Below are positions 61,040-64,000 of a DNA stretch of 64,000 nt, one piece after another (the first letter of the stretch is position 1; each line of letters starts with the position of its first letter). The stretch is from Haloferax prahovense DSM 18310 (lineage in GTDB: Archaea; Halobacteriota; Halobacteria; Halobacteriales; Haloferacaceae). A program made the position numbers and the translations under genes. The stretch spans positions 299,237 to 363,236 of the forward strand of contig NZ_AOLG01000008.1 of assembly GCF_000336815.1 (NCBI RefSeq), written 5' to 3'. The notes beneath the pieces were generated by a model. That model worked only from the letters and a program-made list of their open reading frames with translations. It searched no databases and was not told the DNA's origin.

Positions 61040-61978
61040 ATGGGATTTGACGAGATGGATGTCTCGACGATTTGGCAGAGTGGAGAGTACAAGGACTGGG
61101 AGGACGCGACGGTGCACGTCCTCACCCACGGACTCCACTACGGGACGGGCGTCTTCGAGGGCGTTCGCGCCTACGACACCGACCGCGGCCCGGCCATCTT
61201 CCGTTGGGAGGAACACCTCGAACGGCTCTATCAGTCCGCGAAGCCCTACGACATGGAGATTCCGTACACGCGCGAGGAACTCACCGAGGCGACGCTGGAG
61301 GTCATCCGCCGCAACGACCTCGACGGCGGATACATCCGCCCCATCGCCTTCTACGGCTACGACTCGCTCGGCGTCAGCCCCAAGGACAACCCGACTGAGG
61401 TCGCCATCGCGGCGTGGCCGTGGGGGACCTACCTCGGCGAGGACGCGCTCGAAAACGGCGTCGACGTGATGGTCTCGTCGTGGCGCAAGCACGCCTCCAG
61501 CCAGATTCCGACGAACGCGAAGACGACCGGGCTCTACGTGAACTCCATGCTCGCGGGCGAGGAAGCCCGCCGCAACGGCTACGTCGAAGCCATCGTCCTG
61601 AACAAGGAGGGCAACGTCGCAGAGGGTCCCGGCGAGAACATCTTCATGGTCCGCGACGGGAAGCTCTACACCCCCGGGCTCTCCCAGAGCATCCTCGACG
61701 GCATCACCCGCGACACCGTCATTACGCTCGCCCGCGAGCGCGGCTACGAGGTCGACGACAGCGCGACCATCAGCCGCGGCGAACTCAACACGGCCGACGA
61801 GCTGTTCTTCACCGGCAGCGCCGCCGAAGTGACTCCCATCCGCAAGGTCGACAACGTCGTCATCGGCGAGGGCACTCGCGGCCCGGTCACGGAGGAGCTG
61901 CAGTCCGCCTTCTTCGACCTCGTGGAGCGCCGCACCGACGACCACGAAGAGTGGTTCACCTACGTCGACGAGCAGTAG
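61040..61978 (+). CDS. ilvE: Branched-chain amino acid aminotransferase
   Basis: A 312-residue fold-type IV PLP enzyme that exchanges amino groups between glutamate and branched-chain oxo acids. VHVLTHGLHYGTGVFEGVRA (about 26-45) is the family start signature. K161 in TNAKTTGLYVNSMLA is the Schiff-base lysine. EGPGENIFMVRDG and ELFFTGSAAEVTPIRKVD contact phosphate and substrate. GATTTTA (61007-61013) is 27 nt before the ATG, indicating a leaderless mRNA. Confidence 0.95.
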   Translation: MGFDEMDVSTIWQSGEYKDWEDATVHVLTHGLHYGTGVFEGVRAYDTDRGPAIFRWEEHLERLYQSAKPYDMEIPYTREELTEATLEVIRRNDLDGGYIRPIAFYGYDSLGVSPKDNPTEVAIAAWPWGTYLGEDALENGVDVMVSSWRKHASSQIPTNAKTTGLYVNSMLAGEEARRNGYVEAIVLNKEGNVAEGPGENIFMVRDGKLYTPGLSQSILDGITRDTVITLARERGYEVDDSATISRGELNTADELFFTGSAAEVTPIRKVDNVVIGEGTRGPVTEELQSAFFDLVERRTDDHEEWFTYVDEQ

Positions 61979-62056
61979 ACGCCCGCGAAAACGAGCTCCC
62001 TTTTCACGTCACTGTACCGCCACGGCCCGATAGCGACGACCGCCGCCGCCGAATCC

Positions 62057-62701
62057 TTACTCGTTGCTGGGGACTCGCCCGTCGCCGGACTCTTCGGTCA
62101 CTTCGATGTTGAACTCGTCCACGTGGTCCTGTTCTGCGAACCCGGCCGAGAGGACGCGCGTGAGGGCCTCTTCGACCTTCTCGCCGGTCTCTTCGATGTC
62201 TTCGGGGTCGACTTCCATCACGAACCCGGTGGTGATGTTCGGCGCGGTCGGCATGAAGACGATCTCCTTGCCGTCTTTGGTCGTCTTCCCGGTCTTGAAC
62301 GCGGTCATGCGGATGCCCGGCCACGTTTCGAGACGGACCGGCTTCTGGAGGTCTTCGGTACCAGTGAGGGCGGTTTCGACCGCGAGCTTAGAAGCGTTGT
62401 AGATAACGCGAACGAGCGGGACCTTGTTCATGGCGGCGTCGAGGCCGGATTCGAGCAGGCGACCGGCCGTCGTCCGCATCAGGTAGCCGACTGAGAGGAC
62501 CAACAACAGGAAGATGATGATGGCGACGAAGAACCCGAACACCTCCGAGAGGTAGGTGTACGGCTCCGGAAACTCCAACAGGCGGTCAACTCCCGGTATG
62601 CGGACGATTGCGCCGTACAGAATGGAGAGGACGTACAGGATGACGATGAGCGGAACGAGGACCACGAGGCCGCTGGCGAAGTCGCGTCTCCACGAGGACA
62701 T
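62057..62701 (-). CDS. DUF502 family membrane protein
   Basis: A 214-residue protein with two N-terminal membrane helices (LVVLVPLIVILYVLSILYGA and FFVAIIIFLLLVLSVGYLMR) and a cytoplasmic or external beta domain (VRLETWPGIRMTAFKTGKTT, FMPTAPNITTGFVMEVDPED). DUF502 is widespread in archaea, bacteria and plants (COV-like), where it is linked to membrane trafficking or envelope but has no clear biochemical role. TTATG on the minus strand about 27 nt upstream of the ATG marks the promoter. Confidence 0.93.
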   Translation of the reverse strand: MSSWRRDFASGLVVLVPLIVILYVLSILYGAIVRIPGVDRLLEFPEPYTYLSEVFGFFVAIIIFLLLVLSVGYLMRTTAGRLLESGLDAAMNKVPLVRVIYNASKLAVETALTGTEDLQKPVRLETWPGIRMTAFKTGKTTKDGKEIVFMPTAPNITTGFVMEVDPEDIEETGEKVEEALTRVLSAGFAEQDHVDEFNIEVTEESGDGRVPSNE

Positions 62702-62780
62702 TGATATCGGGTACGTGAACCCGCGGGCATAAGGGGATTTCTAGTGCGGGACGGGGGCGTACCCGCACCCCATCGCTCTC

Positions 62781-63620
62781 TCAGACGCCGACGACCGCCC
62801 GGAGTGCGAACAGGGCGTTTTCCTTGCGCTCGCGGACCCGGCGGTAGAAGTACGAGACCCACTTGTCGCCGTAGGGCGCGTACTGCCATACTTCGACGCC
62901 CTCGGCGGCGAGTTCGCGCTGGGCGTCCTCGCGCACGCCCATGAGCATCTGCACCTCGTAGTCGCGGTCGTACTCCGCGCCGAGGTCCCGGGCGTAGGCT
63001 ATCATCTCGGGGTCGTGGCTGCCGACCGCGATGCCGCCGTCGTACTCCCGAAACAGGTACGCGAGGAGCTCCTTGTACGCCTCGTTGACCGCCGATTTCT
63101 GCTTGTGGGCGACCGCGGCGGGTTCGTCGTACGCGCCCTTGACGAGGCGAATCTTCCCCGGCACGTCGGCGAGGCGTTCGAGGTCTTCGGGGGTGCGCTT
63201 GAGGTTCGCCTGCACGCACAGCCCCATCCCGCCGTCGAACTCGCGGGCGAGTTCCTCGAAGGCGTCGAGGGTCACGTCTGTCGTCTCGTGGTCCTCCATG
63301 TCGCACCACAGGAAGACGCCGTGTTCGTCCGCCGCCTCGGCGATGTGCCGGTAGTTCTCTTCGAACACGTGGTCGCCCGCGTCGAGACCGATTTGGGAGG
63401 GCTTGACCGACACGCAGGCGTCGATGCCGGCCGAGGCGATGTCCTCGACGAGGCTGACGTACGCCGCCGCGTCCTCGTCCGCGGGGCCGCGCTCCGCGTA
63501 GTGCTCCCCGAGGAGGTTGAGGATGACCGCCACGCCGTCGTCGTTCATCCGTCGGGCGTGGTCGAGCGCTCCCGCCGCGGACTCCCCCGCGACGAACCTG
63601 CTCGCGATGGGCGGAATCAT
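62781..63620 (-). CDS. Proline dehydrogenase
   Basis: A 279-residue FAD-dependent TIM barrel oxidising proline to pyrroline-5-carboxylate. Family segments visible are [12 protein letters not shown] (strand with the substrate/FAD lysine), [45 protein letters not shown] and the C-terminal [12 protein letters not shown] with the two substrate-binding arginines. The N-terminal DNA-binding and P5C dehydrogenase domains of bacterial PutA are absent. A 7-bp palindrome covers the likely TATA region. Confidence 0.94.
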   Translation of the reverse strand: MIPPIASRFVAGESAAGALDHARRMNDDGVAVILNLLGEHYAERGPADEDAAAYVSLVEDIASAGIDACVSVKPSQIGLDAGDHVFEENYRHIAEAADEHGVFLWCDMEDHETTDVTLDAFEELAREFDGGMGLCVQANLKRTPEDLERLADVPGKIRLVKGAYDEPAAVAHKQKSAVNEAYKELLAYLFREYDGGIAVGSHDPEMIAYARDLGAEYDRDYEVQMLMGVREDAQRELAAEGVEVWQYAPYGDKWVSYFYRRVRERKENALFALRAVVGV

Positions 63621-63634
63621 AACGAACGATTACG

Positions 63635-63653
63635 ACCCTCAGCTATTGAGGGT
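63635..63653 (-). promoter_or_regulatory. Palindrome over the proline dehydrogenase promoter
   Basis: ACCCTCA (63635-63641) and TGAGGGT (63647-63653) form a perfect 7-bp inverted repeat with a GCTAT spacer, centred 24 nt upstream of the ATG at 63620. It spans the place where TBP should bind. A repressor or activator responding to proline is the natural guess. Confidence 0.5.
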
Positions 63654-63746
63654 TATCATCGGTTCGGACGCGAAATCGAACGACTCCGGCGCTTCGAACG
63701 GCGACGAACCGTCGGAACTTACATTCTTCGCCGCCGACGGGTCGGT

Positions 63747-64000
63747 ATGGTCGTCTCTCTCGTCGCCACCGCCTTCTGGGCGATGTTGCCCGCGTACGTG
63801 CCGAACAACGCCGCCGTCCTCGCGGGCGGTGGCCGCCCCATCGACGGCGGGCGCACGTGGGGCGGTCGGCGCGTCCTCGGGGACGGAAAGACGTGGCGCG
63901 GCACCGCCGCCGGGACGCTGGCCGGGACGCTCCTCGCCGTCGTCCTCAACGCCGCCGCGCCCGCGGTCTCGGGCGCGCTCGGCGTCTTGCTCCCGACGTT
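63747..64000 (+). CDS. carS: CDP-archaeol synthase CarS (3' part outside window)
   Basis: The ATG at 63747 opens a frame that runs off the right edge after 84 codons. [20 protein letters not shown] and [18 protein letters not shown] are the conserved cytoplasmic segments of CarS (DUF46), the membrane enzyme that activates unsaturated archaetidic acid with CTP for phospholipid synthesis. Hydrophobic helices flank these motifs. TTACATT (63719-63725) is 22-28 nt before the ATG. Confidence 0.93.
   Translation, partial: MVVSLVATAFWAMLPAYVPNNAAVLAGGGRPIDGGRTWGGRRVLGDGKTWRGTAAGTLAGTLLAVVLNAAAPAVSGALGVLLPT

Overview
The window is a 64-kb piece of a haloarchaeal main chromosome. It has very high GC, an acidic proteome (Asp/Glu far exceed Lys), archaeal-type information genes (aRF1, RPA-type ssDNA-binding protein, A-type ATP synthase, CDP-archaeol synthase, CTP-dependent riboflavin kinase), and TATA boxes centred about 27 nt upstream of many start codons, as expected for leaderless mRNAs. 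Gene order and protein sequences fit Haloferax, very close to H. volcanii. That species assignment rests on recognition, not on a database search.

Layout. 0-12 kb: glnA (3' part cut off by the window edge) diverging from an Lrp-type regulator, then an M29 aminopeptidase, threonine aldolase, a CDF transporter, a phosphodiesterase, a membrane-tethered winged-helix protein, a PiT-type phosphate transporter, a CNNM/CBS membrane protein, a glutaredoxin-redoxin pair and a Sua5/YrdC protein. 12-22 kb: a Cas4-like Fe-S protein that seems to lack nuclease residues, a membrane spermidine-synthase-like protein, tRNA-Pro, an SLC13 transporter with TrkA-C domains, a Ski2-like helicase, a site-2 protease with CBS domains and a CinA-like protein. 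22-23 kb: tRNA-His next to a palindrome-dense, gene-free interval holding extra copies of its 3' end.

23-41 kb: rpa3-rpap3 (behind an apparent 15-codon leaderless uORF), mannose-1-phosphate guanylyltransferase, a divergent SDR, a Tfx regulator, a TRAM protein, a radical SAM protein, a PAS histidine kinase, a DUF373 protein, a polyprenyl synthase, etfBA, two secreted or membrane proteins, a pilin-like protein and a methyltransferase. Two loci here (downstream of the radical SAM gene and of etfA) carry the same 53-bp hairpin element between direct copies of the gene's own 3' end.

41-52 kb: the A1A0 ATP synthase cluster atpHIKECFAB, a blue-light-type LOV/GAF/HTH-10 regulator, then atpD. A hairpin after atpB and separate TATA boxes before the regulator and atpD suggest three transcription units. 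52-64 kb: prf1 (aRF1), minD4 with its long acidic tail, a 45-residue membrane peptide, argS, a zinc-finger microprotein, ribK-ribB, an NAD-dependent epimerase, ilvE, a DUF502 protein, proline dehydrogenase with a palindrome over its promoter, and the start of carS.

No insertion sequence, CRISPR array, rRNA or replication origin was seen. Except for the repeat-bearing intergenic loci, this looks like stable core chromosome.
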